Assembly: GCA_020048795.1 (NCBI GenBank)
Contig: JAIFMA010000133.1
Coordinates: 1-5,577, forward strand
Direction of reading: 5' to 3'
Length of the DNA stretch: 5,577 bases
Origin: Rhodoferax sp.
Lineage (GTDB): Bacteria; Pseudomonadota; Gammaproteobacteria; Burkholderiales; Burkholderiaceae_C
Shown here: positions 4,576-5,577 of the stretch, piece after piece
How positions within the stretch are numbered: the first letter of the stretch is position 1
Layout of the letters: every line of letters begins with the position of its first letter
Notes under the pieces: generated by a model
What the model saw: only the letters and a program-made list of their open reading frames with translations
Databases searched by the model: none
What the model was told of the DNA's origin: nothing
Translations under genes and position numbers: made by a program

Positions 4576-5577
4576 TCAAGACTCCAGCTTGACCTGAAGG
4601 CCAAGCCTTGCGAGGTCGTCAAAAAACTGCATCGGTTCCACCAGCGTGGCCTGCTTCCACAATCCAGGTTTGCGAATGCTGCCGTCGAAATACTGAAACA
4701 GGCAGGCCACTGCTGGCGCTGCGGTGACCATGTAAGCGTCAGTGTGCGAAACCTTCATGCGCAGCGATCGCCCGGGCCCATACGCATCCATTTGTAACAC
4801 CGCCCCATAGGGTGGGCGAGTGGTGTGTTTTAACCCCCATTCCATCAAACGAGCGATCAAACTGCGCGAACCCTCGGGCGATAGGAAAAGCAGAGCAAAG
4901 GCCAGCGGAATGATGACGTAATCCACGATTCCACTCAATCCGCTGGAATAGAAACCCGTGTCCTTCAGCGTGGGGATCATGTCGGGCAACTCCTGGAACT
5001 CCTCCATGAACATCGGCGCGCAGTATTTGATGCCAAAAGGCGAGCCGAAATCGACCTGCCGGTACGCCCCAAGACTAGCTGACTGCCACAGCCCGTCCTT
5101 GAAGATTTTTGGGCTGAACGACTTGAGCTCATCAACAAATTCTGAGGCTGACGAGGCGGCAAACTCCCGCTCTTTCCAATTGACCTGAAACGCAGACGCC
5201 ACCGCAGCCGACGACAAACCTGCCATCTGGCAGGCGGCGCAACGCACCATGGCGGCCGGGATGCCTGGGCGAAAACCACCGTCGGTGATAAAACAGCGCC
5301 CCGATGCACGAATGCTTTCGCGCAGAGGCTCCAGGGCCTCATGCTTGGCCTTGACGGAAATTTGCACGTCCAGGTAATCGATCCCGGCCTCCAGCGCAGC
5401 CTCGGCGACCACTTTGGTGTGCGCGATGGTGCTGGCGGCCACAATCACCAAGTCCACCTGCCTGAATGCAGCCAATAAGGATTCACGGCTGGCGGCGTTG
5501 ACTTCCAGGCTAGAGAAACGATCCGTGCCAAATTCGGCATTCAGTTGTTGCACCGCCTCCAACGCACGCTGAATGCT
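4576..5577 (-). CDS. Saccharopine dehydrogenase-like NAD(P)-binding oxidoreductase, 5' end beyond window
   Basis: The frame is open to the right edge (beginning SIQRALEAVQQLNAEFG) and 333 residues are visible. The true start and the glycine-rich GxGxxG dinucleotide loop must lie outside, so the TTG at 5562 is not the start. The second half of a Rossmann fold is visible: VDLVIVAAS, then TKVVAEAALEAGIDYLDVQ, the usual pattern of the saccharopine dehydrogenase NADP-binding family. GGFRPGIPAAMVR (about 99-111) resembles the family's conserved G-x-P-G-x-P-A segment. A strongly hydrophobic stretch follows (about 218-232, VDYVIIPLAFALLFL), which may anchor it to the membrane, as in SCCPDH-like and mycobacterial enoyl-reductase-like relatives. 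The C-terminal part (YGAVLQMDAYGPGRS, then TDAYMVTAAPAVACL) is typical of the same superfamily. The substrate is unknown; classical lysine metabolism should not be assumed. A membrane-protein gene follows after one base. Confidence 0.8.
   Translation of the reverse strand, partial: SIQRALEAVQQLNAEFGTDRFSSLEVNAASRESLLAAFRQVDLVIVAASTIAHTKVVAEAALEAGIDYLDVQISVKAKHEALEPLRESIRASGRCFITDGGFRPGIPAAMVRCAACQMAGLSSAAVASAFQVNWKEREFAASSASEFVDELKSFSPKIFKDGLWQSASLGAYRQVDFGSPFGIKYCAPMFMEEFQELPDMIPTLKDTGFYSSGLSGIVDYVIIPLAFALLFLSPEGSRSLIARLMEWGLKHTTRPPYGAVLQMDAYGPGRSLRMKVSHTDAYMVTAAPAVACLFQYFDGSIRKPGLWKQATLVEPMQFFDDLARLGLQVKLES
4582..4585 (-). promoter_or_regulatory. Shine-Dalgarno for the small membrane protein
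   Basis: On the minus strand, GGAG lies seven bases before the ATG at 4574, inside the last codons of the upstream gene. It decides between the starts at 4574 and 4622 in favour of 4574. Confidence 0.65.

Overview
The window looks like a chromosomal nitrogen-regulation locus from a betaproteobacterium, most likely Burkholderiales and close to the Comamonadaceae. The basis is the moderately high G+C, the gene order glnA / DUF4124-type secreted protein / ntrB / ntrC, and protein segments typical of that group. No database could be searched, so the taxonomic call is an inference.

Layout on the + strand: the 3' part of glnA (glutamine synthetase I; its start lies left of the window) is followed by a small secreted DUF4124-like protein, then ntrB (glnL, the PII-controlled sensor kinase/phosphatase) and ntrC (glnG, the sigma-54 enhancer-binding activator). 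On the - strand, converging on ntrC with a gap of 26 bases, a saccharopine-dehydrogenase-like oxidoreductase (5' end beyond the right edge) is followed one base later by a small four-helix membrane protein. There are no RNA genes, mobile elements or CRISPR arrays. All intergenic gaps are short; the longest clear one is the 74 bases before ntrC.

How it works together: NtrB phosphorylates or dephosphorylates NtrC in response to PII and the nitrogen state. NtrC~P then drives sigma-54 promoters, classically including that of glnA. GlnA makes glutamine and carries the conserved tyrosine used for adenylylation control.

The main oddities are two apparent small deletions at the 3' ends of two functionally linked genes. 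In glnA the conserved C-terminal tail and stop are missing. The frame therefore runs straight through its own intrinsic terminator and stops only at an ATGA overlap with the next gene. In ntrC a deletion, inferred to be about 29 bases between TGGGC repeats, has removed half of the DNA-binding helix-turn-helix and shifted the frame. The end of the recognition helix is still readable one frame over. Either the genome carries real lesions that change nitrogen control, or the assembly has errors in both places. In addition, two near-consensus sigma-54 (-24/-12) sequences lie inside the operon, one exactly at the DUF4124/ntrB junction, and a perfect 19-base dyad lies about 124 bases upstream of the second site's predicted start point.
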